From NCBI GenBank assembly GCA_938084575.1, contig CALKFG010000005.1, forward strand, positions 186,001 through 250,000: a stretch of DNA of 64,000 nucleotides, in the 5' to 3' direction. A model generated the notes under the pieces. It saw only the letters and a list, made by a program, of their open reading frames with translations. It was not told where the DNA came from and did not search any database. The DNA comes from an uncultured Hyphomonadaceae bacterium (GTDB lineage Bacteria > Pseudomonadota > Alphaproteobacteria > Caulobacterales > Hyphomonadaceae). The position numbers and the translations under genes are program-made. Position 1 is the first letter of the stretch. Every line of letters begins with the position of its first letter. Below, piece by piece: positions 48,935 to 58,120 of the stretch.

Positions 48935-50554
48935 TCAGCTATTTTGAGTAGCAACCGGATTATGGTCTGGCACGGGCAGGCGCGGCTCGCCCCGCATGCC
49001 CAGATAGAGGCACAGGCACGAGGCCAGCAAAACAAAATTAAACGGCAATGCTGCAACGATCGTGCCGGCCTGTAGGGTTTCCAGCGCACCCGTCCCGCCG
49101 CCATAGAGCAGGGCGGACGCCGTCAGTCCAAGCAGGAATGTCCAGAAGGCCCTCTGGCCCACGGGCGCATCTGTTTTTCCGCCCGAGGTTATCGTGTCTA
49201 TGACCAGAGCGCCGGAATCGGCCGATGTCACGATAAACACAATTAACAAAACAATGGCGATCACGCCTGTCAGCAAGGGATAGGGCAGGATGGCGAGCAC
49301 CTGAAACAAAACGACTGCGCTGTTCACAATGCCTTCTGTGATCTCGCTCTGGCCCCGATCATAAGCTGTAAGGGCGGTTTCTCCAAATGTAACGAACCAG
49401 AGCACGCAAATGCCAAAAGTGATCAACAGGATCGTGCCGAGATACTGGCGCACCGTCCGGCCACGCGATATCCGTGCGATGAACATGCCCACGAAAGGTG
49501 ACCAGGAAATCCACCAGGCCCAGTAGAAAATAGTCCAGTCGTGGAACCAGTTAATGTCGGCCCGTTGGATCCAGTTGGACAGAGCCGGAAGATCCTGAAG
49601 ATAGGCGAGGGTATAGCGACCAAAGCCGGTGAAAATTTCGAGGGTCGGCCCGCAGATAAAGACAAAAATCATCAAACCGGCCATGCCCAGCATGTTGATG
49701 TTGCTCAGAACTTTGACACCCCCGTTCATGCCGCGGGTTACGGAAATGATGGCCAGCAGGGTCATTGTCATGATGAGGCCGATCTGGACGCCGATACCGG
49801 GCTCAAAACCGGCCATATAACCTAGCCCTGTTGCAGCCTGAACACCTCCTAGTCCAATGGTTGTTGCCAGGCCAAACACGGTGGAAACGACCGCGAACAG
49901 GTCGATCAGGTTGCCCGGCCAGCCCCAGACGCGCTCGCCAAGAAGCGGGTAGAATACGGAGCGCATGGAGAGGGGAAGACCCTTATTGTGCGCGAAGAAG
50001 CCCAGGGACAGACCGATCACGGCATAAATCCCCCAGGGCGCGATGCCCCAATGAAACAGCGTCGCGGAAAATGCCAGTCGCCGGGCTTCTGCCGAATTCG
50101 CTTCGGCATTTAGAGGCGACCCATACCAGTCGGTATAATAAGCGAGCGGTTCAGCGGCGCCCCAGAACATGAACCCAATTCCCACGCCGGCGGCAAAGAG
50201 CATGGAGATCCATGACAGCGTGCCGAAGTCGGGCTTGGCCGTGCTGCCACCAAGCCGGATCTTGCCGAGAGGGGAGAGGGCGAGGAACAGGCAGAAGGCC
50301 AGCACGATGATCGGCGTAACAGCGAAAAGCCAGTCAAATCGTTGCAGCGTCAGGGCTTTTGTCTGCTGTAGAAGCGCGGCGGACGCCTGTGGGAATAACA
50401 GGGTCAGGCAGCTTATTGTCACGATCAGTCCGGCGGACAGAAAGAAAACGGGGTTGTGTGCGTCGAGGCCGAAAATCCGTGTATTGTCCTGCCCGACCAG
50501 GTGGTCCGTCTCATAGGACAGGTCGTGTGGTGAAAGATTGTCCGGGTCGGACAT
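48935..50554 (-). CDS. BCCT-family transporter (betaine/carnitine/choline type)
   Basis: A 539-residue protein with 12 predicted helices of the BCCT family, which imports quaternary ammonium or related osmolytes driven by Na+ or H+. Family marks are FGTLSWISMLFAAGVGIGFMFWGAAEPL, HWGIAPWGIYAVIGLSLGFFAHN, WTIFYWAWWISWSPFVGMFIARISRGRT (the signature with the aromatic box Trp residues) and SADSGALVIDTITSGG. The substrate is not assignable from sequence. It is divergent from a TonB receptor across 298 nt. Confidence 0.92.
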   Translation of the reverse strand: MSDPDNLSPHDLSYETDHLVGQDNTRIFGLDAHNPVFFLSAGLIVTISCLTLLFPQASAALLQQTKALTLQRFDWLFAVTPIIVLAFCLFLALSPLGKIRLGGSTAKPDFGTLSWISMLFAAGVGIGFMFWGAAEPLAYYTDWYGSPLNAEANSAEARRLAFSATLFHWGIAPWGIYAVIGLSLGFFAHNKGLPLSMRSVFYPLLGERVWGWPGNLIDLFAVVSTVFGLATTIGLGGVQAATGLGYMAGFEPGIGVQIGLIMTMTLLAIISVTRGMNGGVKVLSNINMLGMAGLMIFVFICGPTLEIFTGFGRYTLAYLQDLPALSNWIQRADINWFHDWTIFYWAWWISWSPFVGMFIARISRGRTVRQYLGTILLITFGICVLWFVTFGETALTAYDRGQSEITEGIVNSAVVLFQVLAILPYPLLTGVIAIVLLIVFIVTSADSGALVIDTITSGGKTDAPVGQRAFWTFLLGLTASALLYGGGTGALETLQAGTIVAALPFNFVLLASCLCLYLGMRGEPRLPVPDHNPVATQNS

Positions 50555-50679
50555 ACGGAAACCTCCAAAAGTCTGCTTTGTCTGCTAAGGAGATTATTGT
50601 TAAGTGTCGACCATCAATGCAGTAGCCTCCAGCAATCTAGCGGCGCTTTTCTGCGTCAAAGAAGCCATCAATCGCGAGT

Positions 50680-50695
50680 GTTGCATAAATGCAAC
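50680..50695. promoter_or_regulatory. Perfect 7-2-7 palindrome in the BCCT/TonB-receptor divergent region
   Basis: GTTGCAT-AA-ATGCAAC, perfectly symmetric, 126 nt from the BCCT start and 158 nt from the receptor start. A second, looser dyad, AGAAAAG/CTTTTCT (50722-50728 and 50742-50748, 13-nt spacer), lies close by. The shape suits a dimeric repressor operator. No regulator gene is adjacent. The rest of the 298-nt gap holds leaders only, plus a small hairpin near 50800. Confidence 0.5.
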
Positions 50696-50852
50696 GTAAA
50701 TGACTGGCCTCCGGGATTAGAAGAAAAGTTTCAGTTCAAATCTTTTCTAGTTGCGGCTGAGATGTAACTAGGGAGCATCTGTTGAACCTGCCGAGAGAGC
50801 CCCCGCTAGTGGCGGGTTCGAAAAACGGCACCAACAATCATAGAGGGACACC

Positions 50853-53423
50853 ATGCAACATCTTATGTGTGGCGCATCACTGATCGCGCTGAGCAGCCTG
50901 ACTTTCACCACCGCCCAGGCGCAGGATTCGGACGGCGCGGGGGCGGAAACGCGGCGGCTTGAATCTGTCATGGTGACGGCAACCAAGCGGGCCGAAAGTG
51001 CCCAGGACATTCCCGTCGCGGTTCAGGCGATCGGCGAGCAGGAGCTTGAGGCGCTCGGTGTCAGCAATTTCACCGATTATCTCGTTCAGCTGCCAGGTGT
51101 CACGGCGGGCGGCTCCGGCCCCGGACAGAACACGATATATATCCGCGGGCTGGCGTCGACGACGCCCAATCTGACGACCGCAGGGGTTGCCGGTCTCGCG
51201 CCGAACGTGGCCTTCTATCTCGACGAGCAGCCGCTTGCCCAGCCCGGTCGAAATCTGGATGTGTATGCCGCCGACCTTGAGCGCGTCGAGGTCCTGTCGG
51301 GACCACAGGGGACCCTGTTCGGTGCGTCATCGCAGGCCGGCACCGTCCGCCTGATCACCAACAAGCCCCTGCTGGGAAGCTTCTCGGCAGGCCTGGATGC
51401 CGGCTTTTCATTCACCGATGGCGGCGAGATGAGCAACAATGTCGAAGCGATGCTGAACGTCCCGGTTTCGGATAAATTCGCCGTACGTGCGGTTGTCTTC
51501 TCCGACACCCAGGGCGGCTATATTGATAATGTTGCCGGCACGGTCGACGCGTCCCAGTCAGCGCGGTTCCGGCCCGAGGGTTTCGTGCGCGCCAATGGCC
51601 TCGCAGTCTCCAGCGTACGCGACGGCTTCCAGTCGCCGACCAGTGTGCCCGGGATCGATTATAGCGGTGTCGACTTCGTGGCGGCGAACAATAGCAATCT
51701 CGTCCGCGACGACATCAACGACACGACGTATGCAGGCTTCCGGGTCAGCGGGCTGTATGAGGTGAATTCTGACTGGTCGGTTTATGTGTCGCACATGCGC
51801 CAGAACATCGAGTCCGACGGTGTGTTCATGGCGGATCCAGAGCTCGATGATTATGAGATTCAGAGATATGCCGACGAGACGCTCGAAGACACCTTCCAGA
51901 ATACGGCCTGGACGGTTGAAGGCCGGCTCGGGGCGCTTGAGGCTGTGTACACCGGCGCGTATACGGAACGCGAAGCTGAGCAGGTGGTCGACTACACCGA
52001 TTATCTCTTCGTAGGTCAGTACCTGCCTTATTATATCTGTGACATCGGCGTGAGCTATCCGGGTGAGGCCACCGCACCGACCGGGACCTGTCAGGCGCCG
52101 AACCTGTTTGTGAACTCGACGACGGAAACCACCGTTCAGACCCATGAGCTGCGCTTCAATACGCCCGCCGAACATGCCCTGCGTGCGACCTTTGGCGGGT
52201 TCTACAGCGACCTCGAGCTGACCGAGTTCAATGATTTCGTGTATCCCGGCTCGATCCCTAATAATTTTGCGCCGAACTATCCGCTGACCAATACCACGGT
52301 CACGGGACTCGTCGGGAATGCGGCTGACGGCTATTATTCCGATCCGGGCCCCTTCCCCGAAGGAGTCATTTTCCGCAACGATATCCGCCGTACAGACAAG
52401 CAGATGGGCCTGTTTGGCGAGGCAACTTATGACCTCAGCGATCAGGTCGCGATCACGCTGGGCGGACGCTATTACGACATTGAAGTGGATCTGGAAGGCA
52501 GCGCCAATTCGTCCTTCTTCAATTTCGGGGCTGGATCCGATGCGCAGGCCTTCGGCACCAACATTTCGGCCCAGTTCGCGCCGGACAACACCGTCGGTGC
52601 CCCCGACAAGGCGGCCACTGACGGCTTTATCTACAAGGTGTCCGGCGAATACCGTCCGGTGGATGATGTCCTGCTCTATGCCACCTATTCCGAAGGGTTC
52701 AGACCAGGCCTGCTGAACCGACCGGGTGGCCGGGCCGGGCCGGGGGGATATACTGTGCCCTACGCCGTCGACACCGATGATGTGACCAATTACGAGTTGG
52801 GCTGGAAAACGGAACTGTTCGACAATACACTGCGCTTCAACGGATCCGCCTTCTTCGTGGAAATTGAAAATCTGCAGACCACGATTTTCGATCCGAGCAT
52901 CACCAACCTGTTCTTCTCGGAGAATGCTGCCAATGCGGAAATCACCGGGATTGAGGGCGATTTCACCTGGTTGCCGGCCTCGATCGATGGCCTGACGGTC
53001 GCCGGGGCGTTTTCCCTTCTGGATACCGAGATCACAGATGTCCTGATCCCGACCGGTGATGTGGTCACCGGGGGTGAGCTGGCCTTTGCCCCGTCCTATC
53101 AGGGCAATCTTCGGGTACGGTATGAATGGGATCTGGAACGCCAGATTGGTGGCTCATCCCTGCGGGCGCACATTATGCCCCAGATCATTTTCTCTGACAG
53201 CTCGGTCAGCGATATTATCGAAATTAACAAAGCCCAGCTCGACTCCTATGTCAGCTTGAACGGGTCCCTTGGGGTCTCCGCCGATCAATGGTCAGCGGAG
53301 ATGTTTGTCAGCAACCTGACCAATGAGTATGCTGAGCTCAGCAACAATTTCGGGTTTGACCGTGAGCGCGTCACCCCGATGCGTCCGCGGACGGTCGGCG
53401 TCCGGCTGTCCTTCGACTACTAG
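50853..53423 (+). CDS. TonB-dependent outer-membrane receptor
   Basis: An 856-residue receptor with a signal peptide (cleavage after ...AQA, about residue 23). A TonB-box-like ESVMVTA (about 39-45) is followed by a plug domain (SAQDIPVAVQAIGEQELEALGV to about 160) and a beta-barrel ending in the typical aromatic C-terminus (R-L-S-F-D-Y). Plug motifs LPGVTAGG, IYIRGLAS and VEVLSGPQGTLFGASSQAGTVRLITNKP are classic. The ligand is unknown; co-location with BCCT hints at coordinated uptake. The Asn/Asp- and aromatic-rich loops carry no heme or siderophore signature I can name. Confidence 0.93.
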   Translation: MQHLMCGASLIALSSLTFTTAQAQDSDGAGAETRRLESVMVTATKRAESAQDIPVAVQAIGEQELEALGVSNFTDYLVQLPGVTAGGSGPGQNTIYIRGLASTTPNLTTAGVAGLAPNVAFYLDEQPLAQPGRNLDVYAADLERVEVLSGPQGTLFGASSQAGTVRLITNKPLLGSFSAGLDAGFSFTDGGEMSNNVEAMLNVPVSDKFAVRAVVFSDTQGGYIDNVAGTVDASQSARFRPEGFVRANGLAVSSVRDGFQSPTSVPGIDYSGVDFVAANNSNLVRDDINDTTYAGFRVSGLYEVNSDWSVYVSHMRQNIESDGVFMADPELDDYEIQRYADETLEDTFQNTAWTVEGRLGALEAVYTGAYTEREAEQVVDYTDYLFVGQYLPYYICDIGVSYPGEATAPTGTCQAPNLFVNSTTETTVQTHELRFNTPAEHALRATFGGFYSDLELTEFNDFVYPGSIPNNFAPNYPLTNTTVTGLVGNAADGYYSDPGPFPEGVIFRNDIRRTDKQMGLFGEATYDLSDQVAITLGGRYYDIEVDLEGSANSSFFNFGAGSDAQAFGTNISAQFAPDNTVGAPDKAATDGFIYKVSGEYRPVDDVLLYATYSEGFRPGLLNRPGGRAGPGGYTVPYAVDTDDVTNYELGWKTELFDNTLRFNGSAFFVEIENLQTTIFDPSITNLFFSENAANAEITGIEGDFTWLPASIDGLTVAGAFSLLDTEITDVLIPTGDVVTGGELAFAPSYQGNLRVRYEWDLERQIGGSSLRAHIMPQIIFSDSSVSDIIEINKAQLDSYVSLNGSLGVSADQWSAEMFVSNLTNEYAELSNNFGFDRERVTPMRPRTVGVRLSFDY

Positions 53424-53457
53424 GATTTTACACGCCGGGCGTTGAGCCCTAAATCAG

Positions 53458-53489
53458 ACGGCGCCGCCATGCCAGGTGGCGCCGTTTTT
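53458..53489 (+). terminator. Rho-independent terminator of the TonB receptor gene
   Basis: ACGGCGCC/GGCGCCGT forms a perfect 8-bp stem (53458-53465 and 53478-53485, 12-nt loop) followed by a T-run (53485-53489). It lies 35 nt downstream of the receptor stop and just before the sulfotransferase gene. Confidence 0.85.
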
Positions 53490-53508
53490 CTTCGCAGGGC
53501 AGGCCGTG

Positions 53509-55506
53509 ATGTCAGACACAGAGAGCGAGTTTCAGGAGCAGCTCACCCACGCCCGGGGGGCCATTCAGGCCAGTCAGTTTCCGGCTGCAGCCAAGATTCT
53601 CGACGGCCTGCTTGCGGTGCGGCCAGAGCATGAGGACGCCTTGTATATGCGTGCGGTCTGTGGCCGCTATCTTAAGGATTTTGCCACCGCCGAAACATGT
53701 CTTGACCGGCTGCACCACACCGCGCCGGAATTTGGCCGCGGTTTTCAGGAGGCGGGTCACCTTTACCGGGCCCAGAACAAGTCCGCGGAGGCCCTGGCGG
53801 CCTATCTTCAGGCCACCCGCCTGAACCCGGCGCTTAGGGCCAGCTGGACCGCCCAGGCCCGTCTGCTCAGACTGCAGGGGCGCACGCAGGAGGCCCAGCA
53901 GGCCGAGGCTCAGGCCACGCGTCTGGCCCAGCTGCCAAAGCCGCTCCTGGTGGCAACCAATCACCTGCACGAAGGCCGCATTCTCAAGGCAGAGGAACTC
54001 GCGCGCGCCTTCCTGCGCAAGGTGCCACACCACGTCGAAGGCATGCGCCTTCTGGCCGAGGTCGGCGCCCGCCTCGGCGTTCTCGATGACGCCGAATTCC
54101 TGCTCGAAAGTGCCATCGACCTCGAGCCGGACAATATCCAGCTTCGGCTGGACTATATTCAGGTTCTTCGGAAGCGTCAGAAATTTGCTTTGGCGCTGGC
54201 GCAGGCGAAGGCCTTAAAAGACCGGGATCCCGGCAATCCCGTCTTCCTGTCGCATTTCGCCATTGAGAGCCTGCAGTCGGGGAATTATGAAACCGCTCTG
54301 GAGGCCTTTGAGACCGTGCTGCAGGCGTTGCCCGCGGATCCGGCTGTCCTGACATCGCGGGGTCATGCCTTGAAAACCTATGGACGTACCGAAGAGGCCG
54401 TCCGGTCCTACAGGGCGGCGTATCAGGCGCGCCCCGATCACGGGGATGCCTATTATTCCCTCGCCAATCTGAAAACTTATCGGTTTTCCGACCGTGAGCT
54501 CCGCGATATGCAGACCCAGCTTGAAAACCCGCGGCTGAGTTTTGCCTCCCGGGTGCATATCTGCTTCGCGCTGGGTAAGGCGTTCGAAGACCGCGGTGAG
54601 GTTCACGAGGCGTTTGAGCACTATGCCATGGGCAACGCCCTGAAGCAGAAGCAAACCCGCTATACCGCCGAACAGATGAGTGCGGAGTTCGAAGCCCAGA
54701 AGGCGCTATGTGACCCGGACCTGTTTGCCGCCCAGTCCGGCCGCGGAGATCCGTCCCCGGATCCCATTTTTATTGTTGGCTTACCCCGGGCCGGGTCGAC
54801 CTTGCTTGAGCAGATCCTGGCCTCCCACAGCCAGGTCGACGGGACGTTGGAATTGCCCAATGTTCTGTCACTGGCGCATCGGCTGCGGGGGCGCCAATTG
54901 CTGACGGACAGGCACCATTATCCCCGTGTTTTGCGGGAATTAGACAGCGAAGCTTTGTCCGGACTGGGGCGGGACTATATCGACAATACCCGCCTTCACC
55001 GCAAGGGTGCGCCGTTCTTCACCGACAAAATGCCGAATAATTTCAGGCATATAGGATTGATTCACCTCATGCTTCCCCGGGCAAAAATCATTGATGCGCG
55101 GCGCGACCCGATGGATTGCTGCTGGTCCGGCTTCAAGCAGCTTTTTGCCGAGGGTCAGGAATTCACCTATAGCCTCAGTGATATTGGCGCGTATTACCGG
55201 GGCTATGTCGACCTGATGGCGCACTGGCATCGGGTGCTGCCCGCGGGCCGTATTCTGCAAGTCGATCATGACCGGGTGATTGACGATGTTGAGGGCGAAG
55301 TGCGCCGCATATTGGACTATTGCGATCTGCCTTTCGAGCCGGCCTGTGTCGCTTTTCACAAGACGGAGCGGGCTGTCCGCACCGCCAGTTCAGAGCAGGT
55401 CCGACAGCCGATCAACCGCGCAGGGCAGGGTCAGTGGCGTCCCTTCGCGCCCTATCTGGGCCCTCTGAAGGCGGCCCTCGGCCCGGATTTGCTGCCGGAA
55501 GGCTGA
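53509..55506 (+). CDS. TPR-repeat protein with C-terminal sulfotransferase domain
   Basis: 665 residues with no signal peptide or membrane helix. The first about 400 residues are tetratricopeptide helices (for example ALYMRAVCGRYLKDFATAE; EALAAYLQATRLNP). The sulfotransferase domain begins near residue 418 with the PAPS 5'-phosphosulfate loop GLPRAGSTLLEQIL, followed by the 3'-phosphate-binding DARRDPMDCCWSGFKQLF. Such TPR-sulfotransferases occur in alphaproteobacteria; the acceptor (peptide, glycan or lipid) is unknown. ATG 53509 is chosen; an earlier in-frame start lies in the terminator hairpin. Confidence 0.88.
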   Translation: MSDTESEFQEQLTHARGAIQASQFPAAAKILDGLLAVRPEHEDALYMRAVCGRYLKDFATAETCLDRLHHTAPEFGRGFQEAGHLYRAQNKSAEALAAYLQATRLNPALRASWTAQARLLRLQGRTQEAQQAEAQATRLAQLPKPLLVATNHLHEGRILKAEELARAFLRKVPHHVEGMRLLAEVGARLGVLDDAEFLLESAIDLEPDNIQLRLDYIQVLRKRQKFALALAQAKALKDRDPGNPVFLSHFAIESLQSGNYETALEAFETVLQALPADPAVLTSRGHALKTYGRTEEAVRSYRAAYQARPDHGDAYYSLANLKTYRFSDRELRDMQTQLENPRLSFASRVHICFALGKAFEDRGEVHEAFEHYAMGNALKQKQTRYTAEQMSAEFEAQKALCDPDLFAAQSGRGDPSPDPIFIVGLPRAGSTLLEQILASHSQVDGTLELPNVLSLAHRLRGRQLLTDRHHYPRVLRELDSEALSGLGRDYIDNTRLHRKGAPFFTDKMPNNFRHIGLIHLMLPRAKIIDARRDPMDCCWSGFKQLFAEGQEFTYSLSDIGAYYRGYVDLMAHWHRVLPAGRILQVDHDRVIDDVEGEVRRILDYCDLPFEPACVAFHKTERAVRTASSEQVRQPINRAGQGQWRPFAPYLGPLKAALGPDLLPEG

Positions 55507-55590
55507 AAAAATAGCCTGGTGATGTGCCGGAATGCGATCAGATGTAGGCCAGCTATAGGAAACACGCCGATTGGGCTTATCTACCGCGCC

Positions 55591-57039
55591 ATGGCGTATT
55601 ACATTGACCGAAATTGGATCTGGGCAGCTGGCCGGGGCGGGCTGATGGCGCTGTTGCTGGCCGCGTGCACAACGCCGCCGCCGCTGCCGGCAGACCCGGT
55701 CTTGCCAGAATTCCCGGAGGCCTTCAGCGATGGCGACATGACCGTCGCACTGCCGGTGTCCTGGTGGGGGCAATTCGACGACCCGGTGCTCGACGAGCTT
55801 GTGACCGGGACCCTGTCGAACAACCGGAACCTGGTCGAGGCCCGCGCCAATCTCGAGGCCTCCGAGGCCCTGTTACGGCGGGCCCGGCTGAATGGAAACG
55901 TCCTGACCTTATCCTCGGCCGGGCTGTCGGTCAGCGAGTCGTTCGGCGCCGGGTCTGATGTCAGCCTCACAGGGTCAGCCGGTCTGGGCGCCAGCTGGGA
56001 GTGGGATGCATTTGACCGGCTTGCGCTGGCGGCTGAAAGTGCAGCCTTTGGGGTTGAGGTCACGCGCCAGCTGAAGCGGGACATTGCGGTGATAGTGGTC
56101 AGCGAAACCGCTGAGGCTTATCTTGATCTGCGCGGTGCCCAGATACGTCTCGGCGTGGCCGAACGGAATGCCAGCCTTCAAAGGCAGGGCGTTGATTTAT
56201 TGGAAGAACTCTTCCGGAACGGGCGATCCACCCAGCTCGATCTCGATCGTGCCATGGCCCAGTACCAGACCACTCTGGCAAGCCTGCCGACGTTTCAGGC
56301 GACCATCGATGTCTCGCTTGCCCGTATCGCCGCTCTGGGCGCACTGGATCAGACCATGCAGCGCAGCCTGCGCCAGCGGCTTTTGGAGCAGCCCCGTCCA
56401 ATTCCTGAACTCGGGGGCGCGCTGATCACGGGTGTGCCGGAGGATATTCTGCGGCGGCGGCCGGATATCCGGCAGGCGGAAGCCAGAATTGGCCAGCAGC
56501 TCGCCCTCAGCCGGGAGGCACGGGCCCGCCTGTTTCCCAGGGTGACCTTGTCGGCAGACGTGTTGTCGTCCTTTGCCGATGGCCGGGCTCTGTCCGACAG
56601 TGTCGGCCTGCGCCTCGGGCCCCTCCTGCGCTGGGACGGCCCCAATCTCGATCGTGTTGCCGCCGACATTGATTTTGCCGACGCCCGCGCCGTGGCGGCC
56701 GTGGCGGCTTATGAGCAGACGATCTATGAGGCTTTGCGGGATGTTGAGATCGCGCTGTCACGCTATCGCCAGGAGCAAAACCGGCGCGAAAACCTTATTC
56801 TGGCGGCGAAATCGGCGGAGCGGGCCCTCGACCTGGCACGGTTCCGTTTTGAAGAAGGGGTCGACGACTATCTGGACGTGATTGACGCGCAGCGTACCTT
56901 ACTTGATGCACAGGACCGTCTGGAAGCCAGTCGCCTTCAGGCGGCCCGGACGGCCGTTGCGGTTTATCGTGCCCTCGGTGGCATGTGGACGGATGAAGAC
57001 TTGAACGGGCTGTCCAGCAGCCAGGGGAAGACAGGATGA
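55591..57039 (+). CDS. Outer-membrane efflux lipoprotein (NodT/OprM family)
   Basis: A 482-residue outer-membrane channel of the tripartite pump. Signal and lipobox L-A-A-C (Cys26) precede the TolC-fold: WWGQFDDPVLDELVTGTLSNNRNL at the start and LIITGVPEDILRRRPDIRQAEARIGQQLALSREARARLFPRVTLSAD, the most typical NodT signature. Start ATG 55591 gives the shortest route to the lipobox. It overlaps the adaptor gene by 4 nt (ATGA), and the order OMF-MFP-RND is complete. Confidence 0.92.
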   Translation: MAYYIDRNWIWAAGRGGLMALLLAACTTPPPLPADPVLPEFPEAFSDGDMTVALPVSWWGQFDDPVLDELVTGTLSNNRNLVEARANLEASEALLRRARLNGNVLTLSSAGLSVSESFGAGSDVSLTGSAGLGASWEWDAFDRLALAAESAAFGVEVTRQLKRDIAVIVVSETAEAYLDLRGAQIRLGVAERNASLQRQGVDLLEELFRNGRSTQLDLDRAMAQYQTTLASLPTFQATIDVSLARIAALGALDQTMQRSLRQRLLEQPRPIPELGGALITGVPEDILRRRPDIRQAEARIGQQLALSREARARLFPRVTLSADVLSSFADGRALSDSVGLRLGPLLRWDGPNLDRVAADIDFADARAVAAVAAYEQTIYEALRDVEIALSRYRQEQNRRENLILAAKSAERALDLARFRFEEGVDDYLDVIDAQRTLLDAQDRLEASRLQAARTAVAVYRALGGMWTDEDLNGLSSSQGKTG

Positions 57040-58118
57040 TCTGGCGGGTTTTTTCACTCTTTATGGCCGCGCTTCTGGGCTTGTCTGCCGCAGCCGTCGC
57101 GCAGGGGCGCGGGCCGGCCAGCGTGTTCGTAACGCAAGCAGATGAACGGCCCTTTTCCAACCGGATCGAGGCGCTGGGGACCCTGCAGGCAAATGAGCGG
57201 GTCGATCTGACTTTAAACGCCTCCGACCGGATCACGGCGATCTATTTCGAGGATGGCCAGAGGGTCAAGGCCGGTCAGACGCTGCTGTCGCTCGCACAGG
57301 GCGAACAACTGGCTCTGGTGGAAGCTTCGGAAGCGGAGCTGGAAGAGGCTCGCCGTCAGCTCGAACGGGTCGGGCGGCTGAGCGAACGCCAGGCCGTGTC
57401 GGTGTCTGAGCTGGACCAGGCACAACGCAACATGGATCGTGCCAGCGCCAATTTGCGCGCGGTGCAGTCGCGGCAGCGGGACCGTATCCTGGTCGCGCCG
57501 TTTGATGGCGTGCTGGGATTCCGGCAGGTCAGTGTCGGCACTTATCTTCGTCCGGGCGATATCGTCGCAACCCTGATCGATGACAGCCGGATGCGTATGG
57601 ATTTCTCGGTGCCTTCTGTCTTGCTGCAAGCTGTGCGTCCGGGCACGCGCATCCTCACCGAAACCGATGCGCTGTCGGGGCAGGTGTTTGAAGGCGCGGT
57701 GGCCACGGTCAATAATGTGATTGATCCGGTGACACGGGCGGTCCGGGTTCGGGCGATCCTGCCGAACGAGACCGGCGATCTGCGGCCGGGAATGTTCATG
57801 AAAGTGACGGTTCAGGCGTCGGAGCGGACGGTTCTGGCGATCCCGGAACAGGCCCTCGAATCTGTTGGTGCGGATACATTCGTTTACAGGGTGGTGACCG
57901 AGAATGGCGCGGCCATTGCGCGCCGAACCCGGATCCGGCTGGGCGCGCGTCACGACGGCTATGTTGAAGTCGTGGACGGGCTGAGCCGGGGTGAAACCAT
58001 CATCCTTGAAGGCCTCATTCGCGTCCGGGAAGGCGCGCGGGTCGTCGTGCGCAGTCCAAGCCTGCTGCAGCCGGGCGCCGATGCTGCCCGGGCCGGCCCT
58101 GCGGGCGCCGGACGGTAG
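57036..58118 (+). CDS. RND efflux periplasmic adaptor (membrane-fusion protein)
   Basis: A 360-residue adaptor with a signal peptide (about 1-22, ending V-A-Q). Lipoyl-like segment DLTLNASDRITAIYFEDGQRVKAGQTLLSLAQGE, a coiled hairpin (about 90-140), then DGVLGFRQVSVGTYLRPGDIVATLIDDS and the beta-barrel RPGMFMKVTVQASERTVLAIPEQAL. Of the MexE/AcrA-like adaptor type. It is coupled with the outer-membrane channel by a 4-nt overlap and the permease follows after 2 nt. Confidence 0.93.
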   Translation: MIWRVFSLFMAALLGLSAAAVAQGRGPASVFVTQADERPFSNRIEALGTLQANERVDLTLNASDRITAIYFEDGQRVKAGQTLLSLAQGEQLALVEASEAELEEARRQLERVGRLSERQAVSVSELDQAQRNMDRASANLRAVQSRQRDRILVAPFDGVLGFRQVSVGTYLRPGDIVATLIDDSRMRMDFSVPSVLLQAVRPGTRILTETDALSGQVFEGAVATVNNVIDPVTRAVRVRAILPNETGDLRPGMFMKVTVQASERTVLAIPEQALESVGADTFVYRVVTENGAAIARRTRIRLGARHDGYVEVVDGLSRGETIILEGLIRVREGARVVVRSPSLLQPGADAARAGPAGAGR

Positions 58119-58120
58119 TT

